Of a DNA stretch of 64,000 bases, positions 48,185-57,586 are shown one piece after another; position 1 is the stretch's first letter; the number at the start of each line of letters is the position of its first letter. The notes under the pieces are model-generated. The model was not told where the DNA came from, made no database searches, and worked only from the letters and a program-made list of their open reading frames with translations. The position numbers and the translations under genes were made by a program. Origin of the DNA: DASUAS01 sp963756895 (GTDB lineage: Bacteria; Actinomycetota; Acidimicrobiia; IMCC26256; DASPTH01); assembly GCA_963756895.1 (NCBI GenBank), contig CAVWPI010000004.1, positions 682,001-746,000 on the forward strand, in the 5' to 3' direction.

Positions 48185-50391
48185 TTGCACGGCGCCCCGA
48201 TCGCGGAGTCGTGGCCTACGCTGGCTCGGACTTCCGCCCCTGCTCGTCCGGAGATCGTCCTGGCCAGAACCGTGCACGAATCGCCGCGTGACGCCGGCGT
48301 CGGTGCCGTCGAACCGGTCGCACTCACGCGGCGTTCGTTGCAGCGGGCGCGACGTGCCGGCGTGCACCAGGGCGGCACCCGGCATTTCGGGTACCAGCCC
48401 GCGCTCGACGGCATCCGTGCCTTCGCAGTGGCGGCCGTCCTCTTCTACCACGCCGGTCAGTCGTGGGCGGTGGGCGGCTTCCTCGGCGTCGACACCTTCT
48501 TCGTCCTGAGCGGGTTCCTCATCACCACGCTGCTGGTGACCGAGTGGACCAACCGGGGCGGCATCAACCTGCTCGCGTTCTGGGCGCGACGCGCCCGGCG
48601 CCTGCTCCCGGCCCTGTTCCTGGTGATGGTCGGCATCGTGATCTATGCGGGCGTGTTCGCGGCGCCGGGCGAGCTGGGGCGCATCCGGGGCGATTCGTAC
48701 GCCTCGCTCGGGTACGTGGCCAACTGGCGGTTCATCTTCTCCGGCCAGTCGTACTTCGACCAGTTCTCGCAGCCGTCACCGCTGCGCCACATGTGGTCGC
48801 TGGCGATCGAGGAGCAGTTCTACCTGGTGTGGCCGCTGGTCGTGGCCGGGATCCTGTGGTGGCGACGTTCGTTGCGCGTGTTGCTCGCGGCATGCGTGGT
48901 GATGATCGTGGCGTCGGCCACGTTGATGGCGGTGCTCTACCAGCCGGGTCGCGATCCGTCGCGCGGTCTACTACGGCACCGACACGCGGCGCGCAGTCGC
49001 TGCTCATCGGAGCGGTGCTCGGCATCGTGTTGTTCATGCACGGACCGCTGCGCACGCGAGCGGCACGCATCGCGATCCGGGTCGCCGCGGTGGTGGGAGC
49101 CGGCTACACGCTCTGGTTGTTCTGGCGCATGTCGGAGCGCACCGACGCGCTCTACCAGGGTGGCTTCCTGTTCGCCGCGCTGGCGGTGTCGGCGGTCATC
49201 GTGTCGGTGGTCCAGCCCGACCGCGGCGTGCTGGGACAGTTCCTCTCGCTGGCCCCGCTGCGATGGGTGGGTCGCATCTCGTACGGCCTCTACCTCTGGC
49301 ACTGGCCCGTGTACCTGACCCTCACGCAGGCGCGCACGGGACTCGACGGGTTCTGGCTCCTCGTGGCGCGGGTGGCCGTGAGCGTCGGCCTGGCCGCACT
49401 GTCGTTCTACGCACTGGAGCGGCCGATCCGCGCCGGTACGTTCCGGCTGCCGAAGCCCCAGATCGTGGCGATCGCCGTCGTCAGCGCGCTCGTCGTCGCC
49501 GTGTTCGCCACCACCATGGGCGGCAACGACTCGGTCGCCGCCGACACCGAGCGGGCGTTGCGTGCGAACGCGCCGGTGCCGAAGTCCGCACCGCCCACGA
49601 CCACGCCCGTTGCCGACACCGCGACCGGCGCCGCCGTGACCGCACCGGCTGCGCCGCCCAAGGTGATGGTGGTGGGTGACTCGGTCGCGGGCACGCTCGG
49701 GCTCGGGTTCGACCACCTCAGCGCGACCACCGGGTTGACGGTGTGGAACCGCGGTCAGCTCGGGTGTGGCCTGTTCTACGACGGTGAGGTCTACGAGGGC
49801 GGCGAGCTCACGCCGGTCAGCTCGTCGTGCAACTGGCGCGACGAGTGGCCGGGCGAGCTGCAGGTGTTCCAGCCCGACGTCGTGATGGTCCTGGTGGGGG
49901 CGTGGGACATCCTCGACCGTCAGGTCGACGGGCACCTGGTCAGGTTCGGCAGCGTCGAGTACGACACGTCGTTCCTGCACCAGCTCGACGACGCCACCAC
50001 GCTGCTGGCATCCACCGGCGCGAAGGTGGTCGTGCTCACCACACCGTTCTTCTCACGGCCCGAGCTGGTCGGACAGACCGGGCGCGACTGGCCCGAGTAC
50101 GACCCCGCCCGGGTCGACCGCATCAACGCGCTGTACCGCGACTTCCTCGCCAACCATCCCGGTCGCTACCGGATGATCGACCTCAACAAGTTCGTGTCCC
50201 CGCAGGGCAAGTTCTCCGACGAGCTCAACGGCCAGGTGATCCGCGGCGACGGCGTGCACTTCACCGAAGCGGGGGCGACCATGGTCGTCGACTGGCTCAC
50301 GCCGCAGCTCAAAGAGGCGGCCGCCGGCGCGGATCCCGATCCCGCCGCCGCGGGCGAACGCCCCGACTCCAGAGGTCTCTGGGCGAAGTAG
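48185..50391 (+). CDS. Acyltransferase 3 / SGNH-hydrolase fusion (OafA type), two frameshifts
   Basis: About 734 aa; outer length 3n+2 with breaks near 48963 and 48990. The N-terminal acyltransferase 3 domain has YQPALDGIRAFAVAAVLFYH, FLGVDTFFVLSGFLITTLLV and MWSLAIEEQFYLVWPLVVAG. The C-terminal SGNH domain lies outside the membrane, with VMVVGDSVAGTLGLGF (GDS block) and the final GDGVHFTEAGA (Asp/His block). This layout O-acetylates secreted polysaccharide or peptidoglycan. The start is uncertain: TTG 48185 follows GGGAAGG, GTG 48272 is an alternative. Confidence 0.85.
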
Positions 50392-51177
50392 TCAGCGGCG
50401 CGGGCTGCGCGCCACTGCGAACAGCCCAGGGGTCGTCGGCGTGATCTGGTCGGTGAGGAAGAAGTGCGACTCGTCCAGACCCGAACCGATGCCGGTGCGC
50501 CCGGACCCCAGCAGCTTGTAGACGACCGGCAGCACGCGCTCGTAGCTCCAGACGTACCAGCCGTACGGCACCTTGTGGCGCAGGTCGAGCGGGTCGAGCT
50601 TGAGGATCCGCTCACCGCTCGCACGTCGCTGCGCGAAGTCGGCGTGCAGCTCGGGAGAACCCTCGAGTCCGTGCACGGTGACATCGGTGAAGAACAACGA
50701 GAGCAGCGACTCCAGCTCGTCCGCCTCGAACAGCGCCACGTGGAACGGGTTCTCGAAGTCGGCGGGACGGTTCGGGGTGATGACGAGGGCGGTGCCGCCG
50801 TCGCTCGCGACGCGGGCGAGCTCGGCCACATGCTGCTCCGGCGCGCGGAAGTGCTCGATGATGTGTGACGAGCACACCCAGTCGATCGATCCGGCGCGAG
50901 CGCCGATCCGGCCGCCGTCCATCGCGGCGAAGCGGAGGCCGCGCGGCTCCCATTCGTGGGCGGCGTCGACGGCGGTCTGCGGGTCGTAGTCGACCCCGAT
51001 CACCAGCCGGCCCAGCCCGGCCAGCTTCGCGGTCTGGTCGCCCACGCCGCACCCGACGTCGAGGACGGTGCCGGGCCCGATCCGCTCGGCCATCTCGCGG
51101 TAGCCGGCATCGTGGAACGCGAGCAGGGAGTCGGGGGTGGCGCCCGCCATCGGGCGCTCGCCGGTGAGCCGAGCCAT
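50392..51177 (-). CDS. Class I SAM-dependent methyltransferase
   Basis: A 261-aa intact protein. Motif I is TVLDVGCGVGDQTAKLAGLG, followed by LVIGVDYDPQTAVDAAHEWE, IDWVCSSHIIEHFRAPEQHV (motif II) and GTALVITPNRPADFENPFHV. The C-terminus ends DQITPTTPGLFAVARSPRR. A TAGTCT box ends 6 bases before the ATG, so the mRNA is probably leaderless. Its stop codon abuts the stop of the convergent acyltransferase with no gap. Confidence 0.88.
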   Translation of the reverse strand: MARLTGERPMAGATPDSLLAFHDAGYREMAERIGPGTVLDVGCGVGDQTAKLAGLGRLVIGVDYDPQTAVDAAHEWEPRGLRFAAMDGGRIGARAGSIDWVCSSHIIEHFRAPEQHVAELARVASDGGTALVITPNRPADFENPFHVALFEADELESLLSLFFTDVTVHGLEGSPELHADFAQRRASGERILKLDPLDLRHKVPYGWYVWSYERVLPVVYKLLGSGRTGIGSGLDESHFFLTDQITPTTPGLFAVARSPRR

Positions 51178-51183
51178 CCGGTG

Positions 51184-51189
51184 AGACTA
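51184..51189 (-). promoter_or_regulatory. -10 box (TAGTCT) of leaderless methyltransferase promoter
   Basis: On the minus strand TAGTCT ends 6 bases before the ATG at 51177, too close for a ribosome binding site, so the transcript is probably leaderless. Confidence 0.5.
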
Positions 51190-51226
51190 GGCAGTCCCGT
51201 TCCCCGGTCGGGGATGGAACCGCTCC

Positions 51227-51232
51227 TAGCAT
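51227..51232 (+). promoter_or_regulatory. -10 box (TAGCAT) before the GT4 gene
   Basis: TAGCAT ends 9 bases before the ATG at 51242. The same hexamer at nearly the same distance precedes both AftD-like genes. Confidence 0.5.
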
Positions 51233-51241
51233 GCACCGGCA

Positions 51242-52496
51242 ATGACCAGTCCCGGCGCCTCCACCGAGGACCATGCGATCGAGCCCGACCATGCGATCGA
51301 GCCCGACCACGCGATCGAGCCCGACCACGCGATCGAGGTGGCGAAGCTCGGCGACATCGCCGCCGACGCGGGCCTCCACCGGGTGAGCATGCTGGCGTGG
51401 CGTGATCTCGACGACCCCGAGGCCGGTGGATCCGAGCTGCCACGCGTCGAACATCGCCAAGCTGTGGGCCGAGGCCGGCATCGAGGTCAACATCCGCACG
51501 TCGTACGCCGCCGGGCACCCCCAGGTGTCGTGGCGCGACGGCTACCGGGTGATCCGCAAGGCGGGTCGCTACCTGGTGTTCCCCCGGGCTGCGTTCAGCG
51601 AGATGATGGGCTGGCACGGCGGGCGCGACGGCCTGGTCGAGATCTGGAACGGCATGCCGTTCTTCTCGCCGCTGTGGTCACGCACCGCGCACGTCACGTG
51701 GTTGCACCACGTGCACGCAGAGATGTGGCAGATGACGTTGCCGCCGCGCCTGGCGGCGTTCGGCAACTTCCTCGAGTCGCGGGTGGCGCCGCCCATCTAC
51801 CACCGCACCTCCATGGTCACCCTGTCGGAGTCGAGCAAGCGCGAGATGGTGCACGATCTCGGCTTCAAGCCCGAGCGGGTGAGCGTCGTCGCGCCGGGCA
51901 TCGATCCGCACTACGCCCCGGGCGGCGCCAAGTCTCCGACGCCACTCGTGGTCGCCGTCGGACGGTTGGTGCCGGTGAAGCAGTTCGACGTGCTCGTCGA
52001 CGTGCTCGTCGCGATCAAGGCCGACCACCCCGGCCTCGAAGCGGTGATCGTCGGCGAGGGCTACCAGCGAGAAGACCTCGAGGCACAGATCCACGCTGCG
52101 CGTGCGGAGTCGTGGATCACCCTGCCGGGTCGGATCGACGAGGACGCCAAGGTCGACCTCTACCGCCGCGCCTGGGTGCTCGCCAGCGCGTCGGCGCGTG
52201 AGGGGTGGGGGATGACGATCACCGAGGCGGCGGCGTGCGCCACGCCATCGGTGGTGAGCGACGTGGCCGGCCACGCTGATGCCGTCGTCGACGGTGAGAC
52301 CGGCATCCTCTGCCGAGGGGGTGACGCGATGCGCGTCGCGCTCGCCCGCGTCCTGCGCGACGACGACCTGCGCGCGCGCATGAGCGAGGCCGCGCACGCG
52401 CACGCGGCGCGCTACACGTGGGAAGCAACCGCACGCGGCACCCTCGAGGTGCTCGCGGCTGCGGCGATGTCTCGGCGGCGGCGCGGCGGATCATGA
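51242..52496 (+). CDS. GT4-family (GT-B) glycosyltransferase, one frameshift
   Basis: About 417 aa; outer length 3n+1, with one extra C near 51442 (GAGCTGCCACGCG). The N-terminus has a four-fold DHAIEP repeat. The N domain begins HRVSMLAWRDLDDPEAGGSE, where 'GGSE' is the usual glycine loop. The C domain has VVAVGRLVPVKQFDVLVDVL, LEAVIVGEGYQREDLEAQIH and SAREGWGMTITEAAACATPS, the E(x7)E nucleotide-sugar site. It is a cytosolic retaining transferase that probably adds a sugar to a lipid-linked intermediate. The stop overlaps the next ATG. Confidence 0.87.
51269..51340 (+). repeat. Four tandem copies of an 18-bp unit in the GT4 N-terminus
   Basis: Unit GACCATGCGATCGAGCCC occurs at 51269, 51287, 51305 and 51323; copies 3 and 4 have C for T at position 6 and the last ends GAGGTG. 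It encodes DHAIEP three times and DHAIEV once, ahead of the catalytic fold. Each unit carries GCGATCGA. Confidence 0.9.
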
Positions 52497-53882
52497 AGTT
52501 CACGGTCATCGGGCACAGCTGCCTGCGCATCGAGACGAGCGGCCCCACGATCCTGGTCGATCCGTGGCTGTTCGGCTCGTGCTACTGGCGTTCGTGGTGG
52601 CACTACCCGACGGTGGCCCCGCCGGCGCCCGAGGTGCTCGCGCCCGATTTCGTGTACCTCACCCACCACCACTTCGATCACTTCCACTTCCCGTCCATGC
52701 GCAAGCTCGACCGCGGCGCGCACGTGCTCGTGCCGAAGTTCGGTGTGCCGACGCTCGGCGACGAGGTGCGCAGCCTGGGCTTCCCGGAGGTGATGGAGCT
52801 GCCGCACGCGCAGGTCGTGCAGCTCGCGCCCGGAGTGCGGGTGGCGTCGTACCAGTACGGCCCGGACGACTCCGTGTTCGTCGTCGCCGACGGTGAGCAC
52901 GTCCTCGTCGACATCAACGACAGCAAGTTCCGCGGTCGCACCCTGCAACGGATCCTCGACGACTTCGGTCGCCCGACGTTCGTGTTCAAGAGCTACTCGT
53001 TCGCCCAGGCGTACCCGGTCCTCTACACGGCCGACGACCCGGCCGATCTCGACCTCGTGACCCGGGACACGTACCTCGACAACTGGGTGCGGGTGGTCGA
53101 CGCCCTCGAACCGCGCTACGGCGTGCCCTTCGGGAGCATGGTGGCGTTCCTCCATCCCGAGAGCAAGGGTGTGAACGAGCAGCTGATCTCGCCGGGCGAG
53201 GTGGTCGACGCCTTCCGGGCCCGCCGTCCCGACTCGGTCACCGAGGCCGTGCACATGGATCCCGGTGACTCCTGGAGCTCCGACACGGGCTTCGAGCTCG
53301 CGGGTGTCGACTGGTACGCCGACCGCGCCGGCCACCTCGAGGAGCTGGCGGCGCAGGTGACGCCCAAGATCGCCGATCAGACGGTGGAGGAGAAGAGCAT
53401 CACGCTCGACTTCGCCGATTTCGCCGCGTACTTCGACGGGTTCATGCGCGCGTTCCCACCAGGAGTGCTGCGCCGGGTGCTGCACCGCCCGGTGGTGTTC
53501 GAAGTCGCGTCGTCGCCGCTGCCGTTCTGGGTGCTCGACTTCTCGCGGGGCGCGGTGTACCGGCTGTCGGCACCGCCGCCCGACACCGCCAGCATCGTCT
53601 CCGTCAACGAAGGCGTGCTGGCCGATGCGATCGCCAAGCGCCTCGTCCACGTGGTGCACGGCTCGATGCGCATCCACGTCCACCTCCGGCCGGGTGGTGT
53701 GCACGACGACCTCATGTTCTGGGGCCTCGTGGTTCCGTGGGAGCTCGGCTACGTTCCGCTGCGGCGGATCCTCCGCCCGCGTCTCGCGGAAGTGGCGTGG
53801 CGACGTCGGGGGGAAGGGCTCGAGCTGCTCGACCGCGGCCCGGGGCGGGATGCTCACGCTCTCGGAGAGCGTCTTCGGCTGA
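52493..53882 (+). CDS. MBL-fold metallohydrolase (UlaG-like) with large C-terminal domain, one frameshift
   Basis: About 463 aa. It starts MKFTVIGHSCLRIETSGPTI and LVDPWLFGSCYW, then YLTHHHFDHFHFPSMRKLDR, the HxHxDH zinc motif as HHHFDH, and HVLVDINDSKFRGRTLQRIL. The C-terminal 200 residues (DFADFAAYFDGFMRAFPPGV; MRIHVHLRPGGVHDDLMFW) are of unknown function. Near 53848 one extra base hides the true end MLTLSESVFG; without it the stop is at 53880-53882. An apparent 717-aa fusion to the O-methyltransferase is an artefact. It lies next to the GT4 gene (4-bp overlap), so a glycan role is possible. Confidence 0.8.
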
Positions 53883-53901
53883 GCCGACGGGCTACGCGTC
53901 G

Positions 53902-53907
53902 TAGGGT
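53902..53907 (+). promoter_or_regulatory. -10 box (TAGGGT) before the O-methyltransferase gene
   Basis: TAGGGT ends 7 bases before the ATG at 53915. The same hexamer and spacing precede the SDR gene at 6342. This separate promoter supports an independent O-methyltransferase gene. Confidence 0.5.
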
Positions 53908-53914
53908 GGCCGAC

Positions 53915-54571
53915 ATGGCTGCCCCCAAGTCGTTCTTCCTCACGCCCGAGATCCACGAGTACGTCGTCGCGCACGGCACCCCGCCCGATGCGGTGCAGCA
54001 GGCGCTCATCGCGGAGACCGCCGAGCTGCCGATGGCGATGATGCAGATCTCGCCCGAGCAGGGCGCGTTCATGACCCTGCTCACGCGTGCGCTCGGCGTG
54101 CGGCAGGCCGTCGAGGTGGGCACCTTCACCGGATACTCGGCGCTGGCGATCGCGCGCGGCCTCCCCGACGACGGCCACCTGTTGTGCTGCGACGTCAGCG
54201 AGGAGTGGACGAGCATCGGCCGGACGGCATGGGCCGAGGCCGGCGTCGAAGGCAAGATCGAGCTCGTCATCGCGCCGGCCGCCGACACGCTGCGCGCGCT
54301 TCCCGACGAGGAGTACGTCGACCTCGCGTTCATCGACGCCGACAAGCCGTCGTATCCCGTGTACTACGAGGAGCTCCTGCGACGGCTGCGCCCCAACGGG
54401 CTGATCCTGGTCGACAACACGTTGTGGGGCGGCGCCATCGTCGACGCGTCGAACGACGACGAGTCGACCGTCGCCATGCGCGCCTTCAACGACATGGTCG
54501 CCGCCGACACCCGGGTCGAGAGCGCCTTGCTCACCCTCGGCGACGGCCTCACCCTCCTCCGCAAGCGCTGA
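53915..54571 (+). CDS. O-methyltransferase family 3 (catechol/caffeoyl-CoA type)
   Basis: A 218-aa protein. SAM motif I is AVEVGTFTGYSALAIARGLP, then HLLCCDVSEEWTSIGRTAWA. The metal ligands of this family are seen in VDLAFIDADKPSYP (Asp) and LILVDNTLWGGAIVD (Asp-Asn). The ATG at 53915 is chosen because it begins the conserved domain and follows a TAGGGT box. It is a divalent-metal-dependent cytosolic enzyme that methylates vicinal hydroxyls of aromatic compounds. Length is normal for the family. Confidence 0.9.
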   Translation: MAAPKSFFLTPEIHEYVVAHGTPPDAVQQALIAETAELPMAMMQISPEQGAFMTLLTRALGVRQAVEVGTFTGYSALAIARGLPDDGHLLCCDVSEEWTSIGRTAWAEAGVEGKIELVIAPAADTLRALPDEEYVDLAFIDADKPSYPVYYEELLRRLRPNGLILVDNTLWGGAIVDASNDDESTVAMRAFNDMVAADTRVESALLTLGDGLTLLRKR

Positions 54572-54582
54572 TCGCCCTCACC

Positions 54583-54638
54583 CCCGAACATCTCAAGGTT
54601 CGCGTGCATATGTGACGGTCAACTTCGAGACGTTCGGG
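54583..54638. terminator. Imperfect bidirectional stem-loop terminator
   Basis: CCCGAACATCTCAAGGTT (54583-54600) pairs imperfectly with AACTTCGAGACGTTCGGG (54621-54638). It lies between the convergent O-methyltransferase and aldolase genes. No T-tract follows, so its role as terminator rests on position. Confidence 0.4.
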
Positions 54639-54646
54639 TGGGGGAG

Positions 54647-55312
54647 TCAGAACTTCCCCGTGCGGCCGTAGCGGTAGTAGCCGGCGAACTGCTGGTTGGT
54701 GGCCTCGGGCAGCGGCACGATCTCGCCGAGGCGTTGCGCACCCCAGACGATCTCCGCCGTCCGTTCGACCAGGCCCGCGATGTGCATCACGTCGGCCGGG
54801 TTCTTGCCCACCGCGAACAGTCCGTGGTTGGCCATGAGCACCGCGCTGCGGTCGCCCACCCAGCCTGCGACCTCTTCGGCGAGGTCGTCGGTGCCGGTCG
54901 TCTCGTAGTTCGCGACCGGGACGTCGCCGCCGACGTACACCACGAACTCCTCGATGACGGCCGGAATCGGCTGACGGGTGAGGGCGAACATCGTGCAGTG
55001 CTTGGCGTGGCAGTGCATCGTGGCGTTGATCTCGGGGTACCGCTTCATGGCCGCGAGGTGCAGCATCTTCTCCGACGTCGGGCCGCGGTGGCCCTCCACC
55101 ACCTCACCGTCGAGGTTGCAGACGACGAGGTCGTCGAGTCCCATGGTCAAGTAGTCGAGCGACGAGGGTGTGAGCACGACGTTGCCGTCGGGCAGTCGCG
55201 CCGCCACGTTGCCGGCGGTGCCCTGCACCAGGCCCGACGTCAGCATCTCCTTGGCGGTGTCGAGGAGTTGCTGCTTCACCTCGTCGGCCGTGGCCGCCGG
55301 CGCATCACTCAC
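54647..55312 (-). CDS. Class II aldolase/adducin family protein (fuculose-phosphate-aldolase-like)
   Basis: A 221-aa protein with the zinc aldolase fold: SGLVQGTAGNVAARLPDGNV, VLTPSSLDYLTMGLDDLVVC, GPTSEKMLHLAAMKRYPEIN, then ATMHCHAKHCTMFALTRQPI (His pair) and AVLMANHGLFAVGKN (third His). The catalytic Glu is probably in TSEKMLH. The GTG start overlaps the dehydrogenase stop (GTGA), so the two form a small operon, perhaps for a deoxysugar or sugar-acid pathway. The C-terminus is YRYGRTGKF. Confidence 0.9.
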   Translation of the reverse strand: MSDAPAATADEVKQQLLDTAKEMLTSGLVQGTAGNVAARLPDGNVVLTPSSLDYLTMGLDDLVVCNLDGEVVEGHRGPTSEKMLHLAAMKRYPEINATMHCHAKHCTMFALTRQPIPAVIEEFVVYVGGDVPVANYETTGTDDLAEEVAGWVGDRSAVLMANHGLFAVGKNPADVMHIAGLVERTAEIVWGAQRLGEIVPLPEATNQQFAGYYRYGRTGKF

Positions 55313-56286
55313 TTCAGTACCTCCGGGTTCACGAGGTTCGGCGGCGAACCGCCGTCGAGCAGGGTCACCAGACCGTCGACGATCAGGGACGTGTGGTTGG
55401 ACTCGGTGTCGTAGGTCGCGCCCCCGATGTGCGGCGTGAGCACCACGTTCCCCATCGAGCAGAGCGGGTCGTCGACGTCGAGGCGCTCGCCCACGAAGTG
55501 GTCGAGGCCGGCGCCGCCGAGGTGGCCGTCGGCGAGCGACGCGGTGAGCGCGGCCGTGTCGTGCAGCCCTGCCCGGGCGGTGTTGATGTAGATCGCGCCC
55601 TCCTTCATGCGGGCGAACTGCTCGGCGCCGATCATCTCGTGCGACTCGGGTGTGACCGCGGCGTGCATCGACACCACGTCGGCCTCCGCGAGGAGGTCGT
55701 CGAGGGAGTGGGTGGCGTCGGGGGCGAACGGGTCGTAGCTGATGACCTTCATCCCGAGGCCGGCGAAGCGCCACGCGGTCGCCCGCCCGACCGCGCCGTA
55801 ACCCACGATCCCGACGGTCTGGCCGGCCAGCTGCCAGGCCCGGAAGCGCTGGTAGGGGATGGTGCCGTCGCGGTACGTCTCGCCCGCGCGCACGTCGAGG
55901 TCGGCGCGCACGACGCCCCGGTTCACCGCGAACAGCAGCGCGACGGCCATCTCCGCTACCGCGTCGGCGTTGCGCCCCGGCGCCCGCAAGACGGGGATGC
56001 CCTTCTCGGTGGCGGCGGGGATGTCGACGTTGGTGGGGTCGCCGCGGCACGAGCCGATGGCGACCAGGGGCAGGTCGAGGACGGGACCCTTGACGCTGTC
56101 GGACTCCACGATGAGCAGATCGGCGCCCTCGGCCTCGATGCGGGCCGCCAGGTCGTCGGCGGTGTAGAGCCGCAATGGCTGGTGTTCGATCCACGGATCG
56201 AGCACGACGTCGGCGATGGAACGGAGGGTCTCGAGGCCGGGACCGCGGAAGGGTGCCGTCACGAGCGCGCGGTGGCGTTCGGTCAT
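55309..56286 (-). CDS. D-isomer-specific 2-hydroxyacid dehydrogenase
   Basis: A 325-aa NAD-dependent enzyme. The dinucleotide motif is VGIVGYGAVGRATAWRFAGL (GxGxxG), then VISYDPFAPDATHSLDDLLA, catalytic Arg in YINTARAGLHDTAALTASLA, and the catalytic His in VVLTPHIGGATYDTESNHT. The usual 'ALDVFexEP' is changed to GLDHFVGERLDVDDP. The ATG at 56286 is chosen because it begins the catalytic domain; upstream codons run into the intergenic hairpin. Paired with the aldolase, it may oxidise or reduce a sugar acid or 2-keto acid. Confidence 0.88.
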   Translation of the reverse strand: MTERHRALVTAPFRGPGLETLRSIADVVLDPWIEHQPLRLYTADDLAARIEAEGADLLIVESDSVKGPVLDLPLVAIGSCRGDPTNVDIPAATEKGIPVLRAPGRNADAVAEMAVALLFAVNRGVVRADLDVRAGETYRDGTIPYQRFRAWQLAGQTVGIVGYGAVGRATAWRFAGLGMKVISYDPFAPDATHSLDDLLAEADVVSMHAAVTPESHEMIGAEQFARMKEGAIYINTARAGLHDTAALTASLADGHLGGAGLDHFVGERLDVDDPLCSMGNVVLTPHIGGATYDTESNHTSLIVDGLVTLLDGGSPPNLVNPEVLK

Positions 56287-56370
56287 GGCGGCGATTCTGG
56301 CAGCCGCGACGCGAACGACCCCACCTGCCGTCAACAGCGCGTTGTACGCGTTCTGCGCTCGGAGACACAG

Positions 56371-56405
56371 CGGAAGCCCCGGTTGGAGGGGGGCCGGGGC
56401 TTCCG
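56371..56405 (-). ncRNA. GC hairpin with six-C loop (terminator or 6C-like element)
   Basis: A perfect 12-bp stem, CGGAAGCCCCGG (56371-56382) and CCGGGGCTTCCG (56394-56405). Read on the minus strand the 11-nt loop begins with six C residues. Actinobacterial 6C RNAs have hairpins with such C-runs, but I see only one convincing C-rich hairpin here. It lies between divergent genes, where an ordinary terminator would be odd, so a small RNA end or leader element is possible. Confidence 0.35.
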
Positions 56406-56482
56406 TGTGCGGGGAGATCGCGTTGTTGCCATCTCGAACGCGCGCCGCGGCCGAGATGTTCCCGGACGCCGACAGTTGGTAG

Positions 56483-56502
56483 TTGACAATCAGTGTTGAT
56501 AA
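56483..56502 (+). promoter_or_regulatory. PerR/Fur-like box before the regulator gene
   Basis: TTGACAATCAGTGTTGATAA is an AT-rich imperfect inverted repeat in a GC-rich region, directly upstream of the ribosome binding site GGTGGAGG and the GTG at 56513. It fits a 7-1-7-type Fur-family operator for autoregulation, and TTGACA could double as a -35 box. Confidence 0.55.
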
Positions 56503-56512
56503 GGTGGAGGCC

Positions 56513-56950
56513 GTGAAGACGGTCGACGAGCTCACCACGCGCTTCCGCGCCGGAGGCCTGCGGGTCACACCGCAGCGCCAGGTGATCTTCCGGCTGCTCC
56601 ACGGCGTCGACACCCACCCCACGGTCGAGTCGCTCTACGAGTCGGCTCGCAGCGAGATGCCCACCATCTCGCGCAAGACCGTGTACCAGACCGTGCACGA
56701 CCTCGAGTCGATGGGCGAGGTGGAGCTCCTCGACATCGGCACCGGCAGCATCCGCGTCGATCCCAACGTCGAGCACGCGCACCAGCACCTCGTGTGCACG
56801 CGCTGCGGCACCGTGCGCGACGTGCTGCTCGACATCGCCGACCTGCGCGTGCCCTCGCGCTACCGACGGGCGTTCACGGTCGAGGCGGTGGAGGTCGTGT
56901 TCCGGGGCGTCTGCGACGAGTGCCTCGCCGGGGAGCCGGTCGACGCCTGA
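56513..56950 (+). CDS. Fur-family regulator, PerR-like peroxide/metal sensor
   Basis: A 145-aa repressor. The winged helix has RFRAGGLRVTPQRQVIFRLL and SRKTVYQTVHDLESMGEVEL. Regulatory-site candidates are His35, Asp83, His88, His90 and Asp103. The structural zinc site is CxxC at 95-98 and CxxC at 134-137. Asp103, at the position where PerR has Asp and Fur has Glu (CGTVRD), favours a PerR-type sensor (inference). The GTG at 56513 is preceded by GGTGGAGG. It lies just upstream of the rubrerythrin gene, which supports an oxidative-stress role. Confidence 0.88.
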   Translation: MKTVDELTTRFRAGGLRVTPQRQVIFRLLHGVDTHPTVESLYESARSEMPTISRKTVYQTVHDLESMGEVELLDIGTGSIRVDPNVEHAHQHLVCTRCGTVRDVLLDIADLRVPSRYRRAFTVEAVEVVFRGVCDECLAGEPVDA

Positions 56951-57005
56951 CCGTCGTCCACCCTCTAGTCCAACGCACACCAACGCACACCAAGGAGAGC
57001 AACGC

Positions 57006-57428
<423 letters not shown>

Positions 57429-57449
57429 ACCACCAGTCTGTGGTGTATG

Positions 57450-57476
57450 CGACCCCGGGGCGCGTCCCCGGGGTCG
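57450..57476 (+). terminator. Rho-independent-type terminator after rubrerythrin
   Basis: Perfect 11-bp stem, CGACCCCGGGG (57450-57460) and CCCCGGGGTCG (57466-57476), with a 5-nt loop CGCGT. No T-tract, as is common in actinobacteria. Confidence 0.7.
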
Positions 57477-57504
57477 TGCGCGCTCGGCTCGTCGAACCCG
57501 CCGC

Positions 57505-57563
57505 CGTGGATTCATTGGTGACTGGACGACCTCCAACGTCGTCGAGCCGACAATGAATCCGCG
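57505..57563. promoter_or_regulatory. Nested inverted repeat upstream of the DUF3501 gene
   Basis: CGTGGATTCATTG (57505-57517) and CAATGAATCCGCG (57551-57563) pair at 12 of 13 positions. An inner 6-bp hairpin GACGAC/GTCGTC lies at 57525-57543. The AT-rich half-sites stand out against the local GC content. It ends 23 bases before the GTG at 57587; operator or leader structure. Confidence 0.5.
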
Positions 57564-57586
57564 GGGATCGTGAGAGAGGAGCGACA

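Noticed and set aside
52418..54571. Apparent 717-aa fusion of MBL-fold protein and O-methyltransferase
   Set aside because: One extra base near 53848 hides the MBL stop at 53880-53882; the O-methyltransferase has its own -10 box and ATG.
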